Source of the DNA: Anaerovibrio sp.
Lineage (GTDB): Bacteria > Bacillota > Negativicutes > Selenomonadales > Selenomonadaceae
DNA length: 39,753 nucleotides
Direction of reading: 5' to 3'
Assembly: GCF_024697385.1 (NCBI RefSeq)
Contig: NZ_JAILFV010000014.1
Coordinates: 1-39,753, forward strand
Shown here: positions 1 through 8,797 of the stretch, piece after piece
Numbering within the stretch: position 1 is the first letter of the stretch
Layout: each line of letters starts with the position of its first letter
The notes under the pieces: generated by a model
Told to the model about the DNA's origin: nothing
Databases searched by the model: none
Seen by the model: the letters and a program-made list of their open reading frames with translations, nothing else
Program-made: the position numbers and the translations under genes

Positions 1-54
1 TCCCTGTATCTGATAGGATATCTTCGGGAGTTTTTGGCGTCGGGGAAGCTTTGA
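1..54 (+). CDS. C-terminal end of an unidentified gene (partial)
   Basis: Frame 1 is open from the window edge to a TGA at 52-54, giving 17 residues that end in an amphipathic stretch (LIGYLREFL). The stop lies 10 bases before the ribosome binding site of the next gene, as expected for a gene in the same transcript. Too little is visible to name a family. Another frame is also open here, so the assignment is weak. Confidence 0.3.
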   Translation, partial: SLYLIGYLREFLASGKL

Positions 55-76
55 TATTTCTTTGTGAGGTATTGTT

Positions 77-937
77 GTGCAGACAGTTTATCCGAGTTTT
101 TATAAAGATTTTATATGCAAGGCGGAAAAGTGTGGTCATTCCTGTTGCCGTGGCTGGGAAATAGATATTGATGATGCTTCGATGAAAAAGTATCAGTCAA
201 TGGATGGTCAGCTGGGGCTTGACCTGGTGGTTTATACCACCTGTGAGAATGGGGTATCAAAATTCATACTCAATAGTGATGACCAATGCCCTTTTTTGCT
301 CCGGAATGGCTTGTGCAGGCTTATAATCGAAGGCGGTGAGGAACTGCTTTGCAATATTTGTGCGTCTCATCCGAGATTTTATACTATTGCAGGTGATTTT
401 GAGCTGGCCGGGACAGGCCTCAGCTGTGAAAAAACCTGTGAACTGCTTTTGGCGGATGATGAGCCCCTGAGGTTCTACCTGGAGGGTAGTCATGAGACCA
501 TGGACTTTTACCAGCTCATTGATCGCCTGGGGTTTAAGATGCTAAAGAATGAGATGCTGTTTGTGCCTGGACTTTCCAGACTGGAAGCCTGCAATGTGCT
601 GGATACCATGGCCAGGACTGAGCCGATTGATGAAAAATGGATGACGGATATCAACGGGTACAGGGAATATCTCATAATGCACCCGGATGTACTGACGCGA
701 TACAGGGAGCAGGTTGATGATGGTATCCTTCAGAAAATATACCAGTATATTGTTTATCGCCAGCTGACCAAGCTGACGGAGGTCACCACTGAGGACCTGT
801 TGATATATGCTGACTGCTCAATGGAGTATATTTTTATTGCTGCGGCAATTTCAGGAGATCTCCATGAGGCTGTACGCCGTTGGTCTGAGCAGATAGAATA
901 CTGTATTGAAAATGTGGATATGCTGCTTTTTTGCTGA
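77..937 (+). CDS. FliB-like (flagellin) lysine N-methylase family protein
   Basis: The 286-residue protein has the cysteine pattern of the FliB/lysine-N-methylase family. Near the N-terminus are C14, C19, C23 and C24 followed by RGWEIDID; the segment CPFLLRNGLCRL comes next, then LCNICASHPRFY. The family is named for methylation of flagellin lysines and its conserved cysteines probably bind a metal centre, but most members, this one included, have no tested substrate. It begins at GTG 77 behind GTGAGGT (64-70). It is shorter than many FliB proteins and its C-terminal half is poorly conserved. No flagellar gene lies in the window, so a flagellin substrate cannot be inferred. It follows the partial upstream gene closely and is separated from the ZIP gene by about 100 bases. 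Family assignment is fairly sure; substrate unknown. Confidence 0.7.
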   Translation: MQTVYPSFYKDFICKAEKCGHSCCRGWEIDIDDASMKKYQSMDGQLGLDLVVYTTCENGVSKFILNSDDQCPFLLRNGLCRLIIEGGEELLCNICASHPRFYTIAGDFELAGTGLSCEKTCELLLADDEPLRFYLEGSHETMDFYQLIDRLGFKMLKNEMLFVPGLSRLEACNVLDTMARTEPIDEKWMTDINGYREYLIMHPDVLTRYREQVDDGILQKIYQYIVYRQLTKLTEVTTEDLLIYADCSMEYIFIAAAISGDLHEAVRRWSEQIEYCIENVDMLLFC

Positions 938-986
938 GGATGGTTTCCTGAGCAATATAGGGTAGAAATTTGGTCCGTCTTTTTTG

Positions 987-992
987 TATAAT
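987..992 (+). promoter_or_regulatory. Possible -10 element for the ZIP transporter gene
   Basis: TATAAT at 987-992 lies 43 bases before the TTG start of the ZIP gene. No convincing -35 hexamer is visible 16-18 bases upstream, so this is only a candidate promoter. Confidence 0.3.
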
Positions 993-1034
993 GGTGTAAA
1001 TATTTTTGTTTGCTGATTAGGGGAGGCGGTCAGG

Positions 1035-1823
1035 TTGTCAATCGAAATAATTCAGGGGTTGCTTATTCCTTTCCTGGGTACCAGCCTGGGGGCTGCCTGT
1101 GTTTTTTTCATGAAAAATCAGATAAATCCGATGGTGCAGAGAGGTCTTTTGGGCTTTGCTGCCGGTATAATGGTAGCTGCATCGGTATGGAGCCTTTTGA
1201 TTCCCGCCATGGAACAGGCGGTTTTAGGCTGGGGGGAAATGTTGAGCTGTGTTCCTGCGGTAACTGGCTTTTGGGGCGGAATTCTTTTTTTGCTCCTGCT
1301 GGATCATTTTATACCTCATCAGCATATGAACAGCGATGAGACCGAAGGAATTTGCTGTAATATATCCCATTCTGCAAAATTGGTCCTGGCGGTGGTACTC
1401 CATAATATTCCTGAGGGTATGGCTGTTGGTGTAGTTTATGCCAGCTGGTACATGGGGGCTTCAGATATTACCCTGGGAGCGGCTGTGGCCTTGGCTGTGG
1501 GTATTGCCATCCAGAATTTTCCGGAGGGGGCCATTATTTCCATGCCACTGCGGGCTGATGGCCTGTCCAAGGGGAAGGCCTTCTTTTACGGGGTGCTTTC
1601 CGGGGCTGTGGAGCCTGTAGGTGCTTTTGTTACCATGCTTTTTGCCGGTATTATTACCCCAGTATTACCGTTTTTCCTCAGCTTTGCGGCAGGAGCCATG
1701 CTGTATGTCGTGGTGGAGGAAATTATTCCCGAGATGTCTGAGGGGGAGCATTCAAATATTGGAACTATTATGTTTGCTATAGGTTTTTCGGTTATGATGA
1801 TATTGGATACAACCCTGGGCTAA
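1035..1823 (+). CDS. ZIP family divalent metal transporter (ZupT-like)
   Basis: This 262-residue membrane protein carries the two signature ZIP helices: HNIPEGMAVGVVY (TM4) and QNFPEGAIISMP (TM5). Their His/Asn/Pro-Glu residues form the binuclear metal site in the family. A short His-containing loop (IPHQHM) precedes TM4. Seven to eight hydrophobic segments span the protein. ZIP proteins move Zn2+, Fe2+ or Mn2+ into the cytoplasm; which metal is used cannot be read from the sequence. The start is TTG 1035 behind GGGAGGCGGT (1021-1030), an unusual start codon but with a good ribosome binding site. Size and motifs match bacterial ZupT/GufA-type ZIPs. No metal-responsive operator was recognised. 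Confidence 0.88.
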   Translation: MSIEIIQGLLIPFLGTSLGAACVFFMKNQINPMVQRGLLGFAAGIMVAASVWSLLIPAMEQAVLGWGEMLSCVPAVTGFWGGILFLLLLDHFIPHQHMNSDETEGICCNISHSAKLVLAVVLHNIPEGMAVGVVYASWYMGASDITLGAAVALAVGIAIQNFPEGAIISMPLRADGLSKGKAFFYGVLSGAVEPVGAFVTMLFAGIITPVLPFFLSFAAGAMLYVVVEEIIPEMSEGEHSNIGTIMFAIGFSVMMILDTTLG

Positions 1824-1896
1824 TGTCAAGGCCGGGACACTTGGAACAGGGAAACTGATATTTTGTATGTTGGTCGTATTTATGAGGTGAGATTTG

Positions 1897-3117
1897 GTGA
1901 AATTCTTGGAAAGATTTGCGACATCCAGGGCTATACAGGATGGAATTTACTTTTCAATTTTAATGGAGGTTTTTTTTATCGGGCTGTTTCCTACAGTTGC
2001 CATAGTATTTCTGGGAATTGGTATTCTGCTGTTCTTCCTGCGATTATGGAAGGATCCCGGCTTTAAACTTCAGGAAACTTATTTCAGGTGGTTTATAGTG
2101 GTTTATCTGGTTTTCGGAGCGGCCTCGATCTTGGTATCTCCGGACAAGATGTACAGCCTGTCAATATGGTATGTCCTGGTGTTGATTTACCTGTTTACAT
2201 ATATCCTGATTTCCCAGAATGTTACATCCAATGCACAGGTGAAGTACCTGGCCTACGCTTTGGGTATATCAGCGGCTTTTGTGGTGCTGTATGGGTTCTT
2301 CCAGTTCATTTTTGGCATTGATACCAGCGCGATGAAATGGGTTGATGGTGAGGCTTTTCCGGAGCTCAGGAACAGGGTTTTTTCCACCTGGGAAAATCCC
2401 AATATCCTGGCTGCTTATCTTGATATTGTGGTATGTATGCTTTTGGGAATGTTTGCCCATGCTGAGGGACGAAAGATCCGTATCATGCTGGTGGCAGGAA
2501 TACTTTGTGCGTTGGCGTGCCTGGCCATGACCTATGCAAGGGGAGCCTGCCTTACTATTGCTGTTATTTTAGTTGGCTATGGAGCTCTCAAGGACAAGCG
2601 TGTTTTACTGGGAGCCCTAGTGCTGGTCATAGGTGCCCTGGTACTGAACCCGGTGCTGCTTGAGCGTATGAGTACGGTGTTTTCCATGGCGGATACATCC
2701 TCTGAAATGCGGATAGCCATGTGGGAGAGTACTATACAGATGATAATGGACCATCCTATTTTTGGTATAGGTGGTGGAGCTTATTCATTGGTTTATCCTA
2801 TTTACGATACATATATTGTGGATGGCAGTGTCACCCTGGTCCATGCGCATAATATATACCTGAACTACTTGGCTGAGGTGGGTATAATCGGTGGGATGGC
2901 CTTTTTGATGTTCTTTTTGGGCAACATGCTTATGGCACTGTTTCCTAAAAAGGAGATGCCGGATAATTTTACCCGTGGAATGATGGCGGGATTGGGACTG
3001 GCATTGGTATCAGTGGCCCTTAACGGACTTACGGATGATGTGCTCTATAATATTCCATCGTCAATGCTGCTTTGGCTTATGTTTGGTCTGGTACATGTAT
3101 TAAAGGAGAAAATTTAA
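1897..3117 (+). CDS. O-antigen ligase / Wzy-type polysaccharide polymerase family membrane protein
   Basis: A 406-residue polytopic protein with about ten to twelve hydrophobic segments. A large extracytoplasmic loop, roughly residues 255-330, contains the Wzy_C hallmark HAHNIYLNYLAEVGIIGG; the histidine region is the catalytic signature of WaaL/Wzy/PglL-type enzymes, which transfer or polymerise lipid-linked glycans at the outer face of the inner membrane. GTG 1897 is preferred over TTG 1894 because GAGGTGA (1884-1890) then has normal spacing. The TAA stop shares its last base with the ATG of the TerC gene, so the two are translationally coupled. Without other surface-polysaccharide genes nearby the acceptor is unknown. 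It is not FtsW: the SEDS motifs are missing. Confidence 0.75.
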   Translation: MKFLERFATSRAIQDGIYFSILMEVFFIGLFPTVAIVFLGIGILLFFLRLWKDPGFKLQETYFRWFIVVYLVFGAASILVSPDKMYSLSIWYVLVLIYLFTYILISQNVTSNAQVKYLAYALGISAAFVVLYGFFQFIFGIDTSAMKWVDGEAFPELRNRVFSTWENPNILAAYLDIVVCMLLGMFAHAEGRKIRIMLVAGILCALACLAMTYARGACLTIAVILVGYGALKDKRVLLGALVLVIGALVLNPVLLERMSTVFSMADTSSEMRIAMWESTIQMIMDHPIFGIGGGAYSLVYPIYDTYIVDGSVTLVHAHNIYLNYLAEVGIIGGMAFLMFFLGNMLMALFPKKEMPDNFTRGMMAGLGLALVSVALNGLTDDVLYNIPSSMLLWLMFGLVHVLKEKI

Positions 3118-3776
3118 TGGATATATTAACTTTTGAGTTTTGGACGGCATTGTTTTCAATTATAATCCTGGATTTGGTCCTGGCAGGGGACAATGCTGTG
3201 GTTATTGCCATGGCAGCCCACAGATTGCCTGCAGAATTAAAAAAGAAGGCTATACTGGTAGGCACTGCAGGTGCGGTAGTCATAAGAATAATCATGACAA
3301 TGCTGGCAGTCTACCTTTTGTCTATTCCTTATTTGCAGGCAATGGGCGGACTGCTGCTCATCCCAATTGCCATAAAGCTGCTGAAACCGGCCGAGGAGGG
3401 CCATGTAGAGGAAGCAGATAACTTTATGGGTGCCGTAAAGACAATAATAGTAGCTGATGCTGCCATGGGCATAGATAATGTGCTGGCAGTTGCCGGTGCG
3501 GCCCGGGGCAGTTTCATGCTGGTGGTAGTTGGTCTTCTTATCAGTGTTCCAATCGTGGTTGGCAGCAGTCAGCTGATTGGCAAGCTGTTGGATAAATGGC
3601 CGGTGCTTATATATCTGGGAGCTGGTATTTTGGGTTGGACAGGTGGAAGCATGCTCATCCATGATGCCAGCATAGGTCCGATGATTGCAAATATTATTGG
3701 CCCTATGGCCAATATGGTTGTGCCGGGAATCCTGGCAGCCGGAGTGTGCATTTTCGGCCTGATGAGAAAGAAATAA
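3117..3776 (+). CDS. TerC family integral membrane protein (YjbE-like)
   Basis: The 219-residue protein has TerC motifs: LDLVLAGDNAVVIAMA near the N-terminus (the conserved GDNA in TM1) and DAAMGIDNVLAVAGAARG in the middle (a second conserved Asp-Asn pair), with about seven membrane helices. Family members such as YjbE/YceF and Alx are linked to Mn2+ efflux or metalation of exported proteins; older annotations say tellurium resistance. The start is ATG 3117 behind AAGGAGAA (3103-3110); an earlier in-frame ATG at 3072 lies inside the upstream gene and lacks a ribosome binding site. It is coupled to the O-antigen-ligase-like gene by one overlapping base. No yybP-ykoY (Mn2+) riboswitch is visible. 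Confidence 0.85.
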   Translation: MDILTFEFWTALFSIIILDLVLAGDNAVVIAMAAHRLPAELKKKAILVGTAGAVVIRIIMTMLAVYLLSIPYLQAMGGLLLIPIAIKLLKPAEEGHVEEADNFMGAVKTIIVADAAMGIDNVLAVAGAARGSFMLVVVGLLISVPIVVGSSQLIGKLLDKWPVLIYLGAGILGWTGGSMLIHDASIGPMIANIIGPMANMVVPGILAAGVCIFGLMRKK

Positions 3777-3917
3777 TCATGGTATCCTTCTGAGGCATGG
3801 TGGAGTGCTGACGATGGTTGCCGGTTTGTATTTGAAGCTGGTATTTTGTATGGTTATACATGGTATAGCTTGTGTGCATTGCGTGAATAATTGTTTGACG
3901 AATATGCCTTTTGTGCA

Positions 3918-3946
3918 TTGACAATTATATAGGAACGATTTAAAAT
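3918..3946 (+). promoter_or_regulatory. Sigma-70 type promoter of the mutAB operon
   Basis: A perfect -35 box TTGACA (3918-3923) and a near-consensus -10 TAAAAT (3941-3946) are separated by exactly 17 bases. Transcription would start near 3953, about 18 bases before the first stem of the cobalamin aptamer. This is the best-matching promoter in the window. The 3777-3917 stretch upstream shows nothing recognisable. Confidence 0.75.
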
Positions 3947-3970
3947 AATAATAAATAGAATAGAGTAAGG

Positions 3971-4129
3971 ACAGGTGTCTGTTGATCAGACTTAATAGAG
4001 AATCCGGTAAAATGCCGGAGCGGTCCCGCCACTGTAAGGGCTGAGCGAGGTACAATCATGTCACTGGAATGCATGTGCAGACTGGGAAGGCGTACTGAGC
4101 TATGACCCCGAGCCAGGAGAACTGCCTGT
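3971..4129 (+). ncRNA. Cobalamin (B12) riboswitch aptamer
   Basis: The leader contains the diagnostic cobalamin-riboswitch blocks in order: AATAGAGAATCCGGT (P2-P3 side), GCCGGAGCGGTCCCGCCACTG (given as 4014-4034; contains the conserved GCCACTG), GTCACTGG (4060-4067), CTGGGAAGGC (4082-4091), ATGACCCCGAGCCAGGAGA (4102-4120) and the B12-box end ACTGCCTG. The closing P1 stem is ACAGG (3971-3975) with CCTGT (4125-4129). The family binds adenosyl- or other cobalamins and usually turns genes off when B12 is plentiful. A terminator hairpin at 4268-4299 lies between the aptamer and mutA, so control by transcription attenuation is likely. The 250-base stretch between aptamer and start codon otherwise holds no gene. 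Confidence 0.93.
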
Positions 4130-4267
4130 TTTATCATCACCGTTAGCGAAAAGAGGATTGTCATCAGTCCTTTGCGATTGGATATGCTTATACCTGCGAG
4201 CGATGGGTAGGGGATGGAACTACGATGGATGGAATAGCTGTATAATATTCATTTATCTGGTATCAGT

Positions 4268-4299
4268 CTCCGGCTTTTTTGAGTCGGAGTTTTCTTTTA
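4268..4299 (+). terminator. Intrinsic terminator in the riboswitch leader (expression platform)
   Basis: CTCCGGCT (4268-4275) pairs with AGTCGGAG (4282-4289; one G-U pair) around a 6-base loop, followed by TTTTCTTTT. It sits 139 bases after the aptamer and 84 bases before the mutA start, so it is the natural output of the riboswitch. The aptamer strand GCCGGAG (4014-4020) is exactly complementary to the left arm CTCCGGC. Confidence 0.75.
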
Positions 4300-4382
4300 T
4301 CAGGCAGGTATTTCTTGCATCATGTCTGTCTGCAAACTCTATGCAGATGGACTTTTTTATTTTGTATGAGGGAGGTTGTTGT

Positions 4383-6584
4383 ATGAGTGAGGAGAAAAGC
4401 GGCCAGGCTGCCGGAGACTTGGATCTTCAGGCACTTTTGAAAAAGTCGCATCAGGAAACTTCTTTTCCGGATGTTCCTTTGGACGAATTTGAGCCGCCCA
4501 CTTATGAGGAGTGGAAGGAAGCCTGTATTGCTCTTTTGAAGGGGGCACCATTCGATAAGAAAATGTATACCAAAACCTATGAGGGTATTACATTTTCGCC
4601 AATGTATTTCAGGGCTGACACTGATTCTATTTTGCCCAAGAAATCCTTTCCAGGGCTGGATGATTATCTGAGGGGTGCCAAGCCTAATGGCTATATAGAG
4701 GCTCCATGGGGAATAGCCCAGTCCTGTGATGAGACCATGCCCAAGGAGAATAATGAGCTGTTGAAGCATGAGATCGACAGGGGCTCGACCATTTATAACA
4801 TTCGTTTGGACAGGGCTACCTTATCCTGTGTGGATGCCGGTCAGACTGACAAGCCAGGGGATGATGGCTGCAGTATCACCACCTTGCAGGATGTTCATGA
4901 TCTGCTGGATGGGCTTAAGCTGGATACATATCCACTGTATATCTATGCCGGTGAATCGGCTTTGCCTGTCTTCGCGATGGTGATTGCGGCTCTGAAGGCA
5001 AGCGGCAGGGATATTGGAGCTTTAAGGGGCATTATAGCGGCAAATCCTGTTGGGGAGCTGGTTGCCAGGGGGAAAAACAGCCAGTCATTGGACAAGCTGT
5101 ATGATGAGGCCTATGAATGCGGTAAATGGGCCATAAAGAATACGCCACAGCTCAGGACATTGTTTGTAAAAAGCGATGTATTCAGCAATGGTGGCGCAAA
5201 TGACATCCAGGAAATAGCCTACAGCCTGTCAGTGGCCGTTGATTATCTCCGGGCAATGATGGAGCGTGGCATGACGGTGGACGAGGCTGCAGGACAGATA
5301 GCCTTTGAATTTTCCATGGGTGCCAATTTCTTTATGCAGATTGCCAAGCTGAGGGCCGTGCGGCCGATTTGGGCACAGATTGTAGAGGCCTTTGGCGGGA
5401 ATGAGGATTCCCGCAAAATGTACATACATGCCCGCCCATCAAGATTTTTCAAGACCGTATATGATCCGTATGTAAATATGCTGCGCAATACCTCTGAAAT
5501 CTTTTCCGGTGTTGTGGGAGGCTTGGATTCCTTTGAAAATCCTCCTTTTGATGAGGTTATCCGCAAGGGGGATGAATTCTCCCGCAGAATTGCCCGTAAT
5601 GTACAGATCATGCTTCAGGAGGAATTTGGCCTGCTGCAGCCAATAGATCCTGCCGGTGGTTCCTGGGCAGTGGAGACTCTTACCAAGCAGGTTAAGGAAA
5701 AGCTGTGGGCAGAATTCCAGACCGTGGAAGGTAAGGGCGGAATAGTTGCTGCACTGAAGGAGGGATATCCTCAGGAGCAGATAGCAGGTATTCTTGCCGA
5801 CAGATTTAAAAAACTGGAGCTGCGCCGTGATCGTATTGTAGGTTCCAATATGTATCCGAATATGACGGAGGTACGCCTCGATCCACGACCGGAGGATTTT
5901 GGGGAGAACAAAAAACTTCGCTGTGAGGCTGTGTCAGCTTATATTAACGATGTGGATGTTCAGTACAGGGATGAGGCACTGTCCAAAATAAAGGAGACAA
6001 AGGGCTCCATGGATTGCGTGATATCAGCTGCCAAGGCTGGAGCCACTGTATCCGAGCTGAAGCAGGCCCTCACCTGTCCTAAATGTGCTGAAGCCGCCGA
6101 GGAAATCGAAAAAATAGGTGTTCACCGTTGGAGCGAGCGGTATGAGGCTCTCCGTATGGTAACTGAAGCCTATAAGGAAAAACACGATGATAATGTGAGG
6201 ATTTTCCTGGCCAATATGGGTCCTATCCCACAGCATAAGGCCCGTGCAGACTTTACCACCGGTTTCCTCCAGGTAGGAGCCTTCGAGGTAATGGGCAACA
6301 ATGGGTTTAAGACTGTCGAGGAGGCAGCAGCTGCTGCAAAGGAATCAGGGGCAGATGCTGTTGTAATATGCTCCACTGATGCCACCTATCCGGAGATTGT
6401 TCCTGCCCTGGCACCTATGCTTCATGAGGCTTTGCCTCAGGCTACTGTTTTCCTGGCAGGAGAAGCACCGAAGGACCTCAAGGAAACATATGATGCCGCT
6501 GGCATAAACAGCTATATTTCTGTCAGGGCAAATTGCTATGAAATTTTGCAGGCACTGCAGAAAAAGAAAGGGATGATTGAGTGA
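4383..6584 (+). CDS. mutA: Methylmalonyl-CoA mutase small (beta) subunit, MutA
   Basis: This is the non-catalytic partner of the heterodimeric adenosylcobalamin-dependent mutase that interconverts succinyl-CoA and (R)-methylmalonyl-CoA. It has an N-terminal linker, a mutase-type TIM barrel (about residues 60-560; [51 protein letters not shown]) and a C-terminal cobalamin-binding-like Rossmann domain (about 605-733). That domain has no DxHxxG motif: the equivalent stretch reads [18 protein letters not shown], so it should not bind B12, as is normal for MutA. At 733 residues it is longer than typical MutA (about 620-640). ATG 4383 is chosen because GGGAGGTTG (4370-4378) precedes it; the longer reading frame back to 4158 runs through the terminator and is untranslated leader. 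It overlaps mutB by one base and is the first gene under the B12 riboswitch. Confidence 0.93.
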   Translation: MSEEKSGQAAGDLDLQALLKKSHQETSFPDVPLDEFEPPTYEEWKEACIALLKGAPFDKKMYTKTYEGITFSPMYFRADTDSILPKKSFPGLDDYLRGAKPNGYIEAPWGIAQSCDETMPKENNELLKHEIDRGSTIYNIRLDRATLSCVDAGQTDKPGDDGCSITTLQDVHDLLDGLKLDTYPLYIYAGESALPVFAMVIAALKASGRDIGALRGIIAANPVGELVARGKNSQSLDKLYDEAYECGKWAIKNTPQLRTLFVKSDVFSNGGANDIQEIAYSLSVAVDYLRAMMERGMTVDEAAGQIAFEFSMGANFFMQIAKLRAVRPIWAQIVEAFGGNEDSRKMYIHARPSRFFKTVYDPYVNMLRNTSEIFSGVVGGLDSFENPPFDEVIRKGDEFSRRIARNVQIMLQEEFGLLQPIDPAGGSWAVETLTKQVKEKLWAEFQTVEGKGGIVAALKEGYPQEQIAGILADRFKKLELRRDRIVGSNMYPNMTEVRLDPRPEDFGENKKLRCEAVSAYINDVDVQYRDEALSKIKETKGSMDCVISAAKAGATVSELKQALTCPKCAEAAEEIEKIGVHRWSERYEALRMVTEAYKEKHDDNVRIFLANMGPIPQHKARADFTTGFLQVGAFEVMGNNGFKTVEEAAAAAKESGADAVVICSTDATYPEIVPALAPMLHEALPQATVFLAGEAPKDLKETYDAAGINSYISVRANCYEILQALQKKKGMIE

Positions 6585-8785
6585 TGGCTTCTTTTAAAAA
6601 TCCGGATTTTACCACAATGAATCTTAAAGAAGCTCCAGAGCGAAGCCCTGAAGAATGGCGCAGGCTGTTCAAGGATTCTGCCGGTGCTGCCTTTGATGAT
6701 TTGACCGGTAAGACTATGGAGCATATTCCTATAAAGCCGTTGTATAATTATGATGAATATGAGCATATGAATCACCTGGATTTCGCTTCAGGGATTCCGC
6801 CGTGCCTGAGGGGACCTTATTCTACCATGTATGTCTTCCGCCCTTGGACAGTTCGTCAGTATGCGGGCTTCTCAACGGCTGAGGAATCAAATGCATTTTA
6901 TCGCCGCAACCTGGCTGCCGGGCAAAAAGGTCTGTCCATAGCCTTTGATCTGCCTACCCACCGCGGGTATGATTCTGATAATCCCCGTGTATTGGGTGAT
7001 GTTGGTAAGGCAGGAGTTGCGATAGATTCAATTTTGGATATGCGTATACTCTTTAGTGGCATTCCATTGGATCAGATGTCCGTATCCATGACCATGAATG
7101 GTGCAGTATTGCCTATACTGGCCTTTTATATCCTTTCCGGCGAAGAGCAGGGTGTAGACAAGAGTGTCATGGCAGGTACTATTCAGAATGATATCCTGAA
7201 GGAATTCATGGTGCGTAATACTTACATCTATCCACCTGAGATGTCCATGCGTATCATTGGTGATATTTTTGAATATACTACTAAATACATGCCTAAATTC
7301 AACAGCATTTCCATTTCCGGCTACCATATGCAGGAGGCAGGCGCCACTGCAGATATTGAGTTGGGCTATACGCTGGCTGATGGTCTGGAGTATATCCGGA
7401 CAGGTGTGGCTGCAGGATTACCGGTTGATGCCTTCGCCAAGCGGTTGTCCTTCTTCTGGGCAATTGGCAAGAATTATTTCATGGAGGTTGCCAAGATGCG
7501 TGCAGCCCGTGTTCTCTGGGCCAAGATTGTCAAATCATTTGGTGCTACAAATGACAAATCCATGGCTCTGAGAACCCACAGCCAGACTTCAGGCTGGTCG
7601 CTTACGGCACAGGATCCGTTCAACAATGTTTCCCGTACACTTATGGAAGCTATGGGTGCTGCTCTTGGTCATACCCAGTCCCTGCATACCAATGCACTGG
7701 ATGAGGCCATTGCACTGCCGACTGATTTTTCGGCCCGTATTGCCCGTAATACACAGCTGTATATTCAGGATGAGACCAGTGTATGTAAGATTATTGATCC
7801 TTGGGGTGGTTCCTATTATGTTGAGGCCCTCACCAATGAGATTATCCGCCGTGCCTGGGCACATATCCAGGAGGTTGAGGCTCTGGGCGGCATGGCCAAG
7901 GCCATTAACAGCGGCCTGCCTAAGATGCGTATTGAGGAGGCTGCTGCCCGCCGTCAGGCCCAGATTGATTCCGGTAACGAATCCATTGTAGGATTGAATC
8001 GCTTCAGGCTGGAGAAGGAAGATCCGTTGGAGATTCTGGCCATCGATAACACTGCAGTTCGCCAGGCTCAGATTGAACGGCTGGAAAAGCTCCGTGCCGA
8101 GCGTAACGATGATGATGTCCGCCGTTGTCTGGAGGGTATTACCAAGGCTGCTGAATCCAGGGATAACGGCAATCTTTTGGAGGCTGCCGTTGATGCAGCC
8201 CGTGCCCATGCCTCCCTGGGTGAGATTTCCGATGCCGTTGAAAAGGTATCCGGAAGATTTCAGGCGGTCATTCATACAATTTCTGGGGTATATTCCTCTG
8301 AATTCACCGACAAGAGTGCTCTGGAGAAGGCACGGGAGATGGCTGATGAATTTGAGGAGCTCACCGGACGCAGACCAAGAATTTTTGTGGCCAAGATGGG
8401 ACAGGATGGTCATGACCGTGGCCAGAAGGTTATTGCCTCATCCTTTGCCGATATGGGCTGGGATGTGGATGTAGGGCCTCTGTTCCAGACTCCGGAGGAG
8501 ACCGCCCAGGATGCTGTGGACAATGATGTGCATATGGTCGGCTTCAGTTCACTGGCAGCAGGTCATAATACACTTCTGCCACAGCTGGTACAGGAGCTGG
8601 CAAATCTTGGCCGTGATGATATCATGGTTTGCATTGGTGGCGTAATACCGGTGCAGGATTATGATTTCCTCTATGAAAGTGGTGCAGTGGCAATTTTTGC
8701 ACCTGGAACCAATATTCCGGAGGCAGGGATTAAGCTGCTGACATTGCTGATTGAAAGAGCCAGGGAAGATTTGGAGGAAGAGTGA
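6584..8785 (+). CDS. mutB: Methylmalonyl-CoA mutase large (alpha) subunit, MutB
   Basis: Catalytic subunit of adenosylcobalamin-dependent methylmalonyl-CoA mutase. The TIM barrel carries the substrate-specificity segment [18 protein letters not shown] (Tyr83), [28 protein letters not shown] (the CoA-carboxylate Arg) and SGYHMQEAG (His248). The C-terminal B12 domain has [13 protein letters not shown], with the axial ligand His610, then GFSSLAAGH and IGGVIP. All residues expected for true methylmalonyl-CoA specificity, rather than isobutyryl- or 2-hydroxyisobutyryl-CoA, look intact. ATG 6584 shares one base with the mutA stop (GTG 6581 is an alternative), implying coupled translation of an equimolar dimer. 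The length of 733 is usual. This is the cleanest full-length mutase in the window and a different protein from the split mutase at 12339. Confidence 0.96.
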   Translation: MASFKNPDFTTMNLKEAPERSPEEWRRLFKDSAGAAFDDLTGKTMEHIPIKPLYNYDEYEHMNHLDFASGIPPCLRGPYSTMYVFRPWTVRQYAGFSTAEESNAFYRRNLAAGQKGLSIAFDLPTHRGYDSDNPRVLGDVGKAGVAIDSILDMRILFSGIPLDQMSVSMTMNGAVLPILAFYILSGEEQGVDKSVMAGTIQNDILKEFMVRNTYIYPPEMSMRIIGDIFEYTTKYMPKFNSISISGYHMQEAGATADIELGYTLADGLEYIRTGVAAGLPVDAFAKRLSFFWAIGKNYFMEVAKMRAARVLWAKIVKSFGATNDKSMALRTHSQTSGWSLTAQDPFNNVSRTLMEAMGAALGHTQSLHTNALDEAIALPTDFSARIARNTQLYIQDETSVCKIIDPWGGSYYVEALTNEIIRRAWAHIQEVEALGGMAKAINSGLPKMRIEEAAARRQAQIDSGNESIVGLNRFRLEKEDPLEILAIDNTAVRQAQIERLEKLRAERNDDDVRRCLEGITKAAESRDNGNLLEAAVDAARAHASLGEISDAVEKVSGRFQAVIHTISGVYSSEFTDKSALEKAREMADEFEELTGRRPRIFVAKMGQDGHDRGQKVIASSFADMGWDVDVGPLFQTPEETAQDAVDNDVHMVGFSSLAAGHNTLLPQLVQELANLGRDDIMVCIGGVIPVQDYDFLYESGAVAIFAPGTNIPEAGIKLLTLLIERAREDLEEE

Positions 8786-8797
8786 TGGTGACGGGTT

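Noticed and set aside
1897-3117. FtsW/RodA-type SEDS protein, which the dcw cluster lacks
   Set aside because: The large loop has the Wzy_C HAHN motif and not the SEDS signature, and it is far from the cluster.
4241-4246. TATAAT between riboswitch and mutA as a second promoter
   Set aside because: No -35 at a usable distance, and a promoter here would be followed at once by the terminator at 4268.
4158-4382. Upstream extension of the mutA frame
   Set aside because: It runs through the leader terminator, lacks a ribosome binding site at its start and is unlike MutA N-termini; ATG 4383 has a good site.
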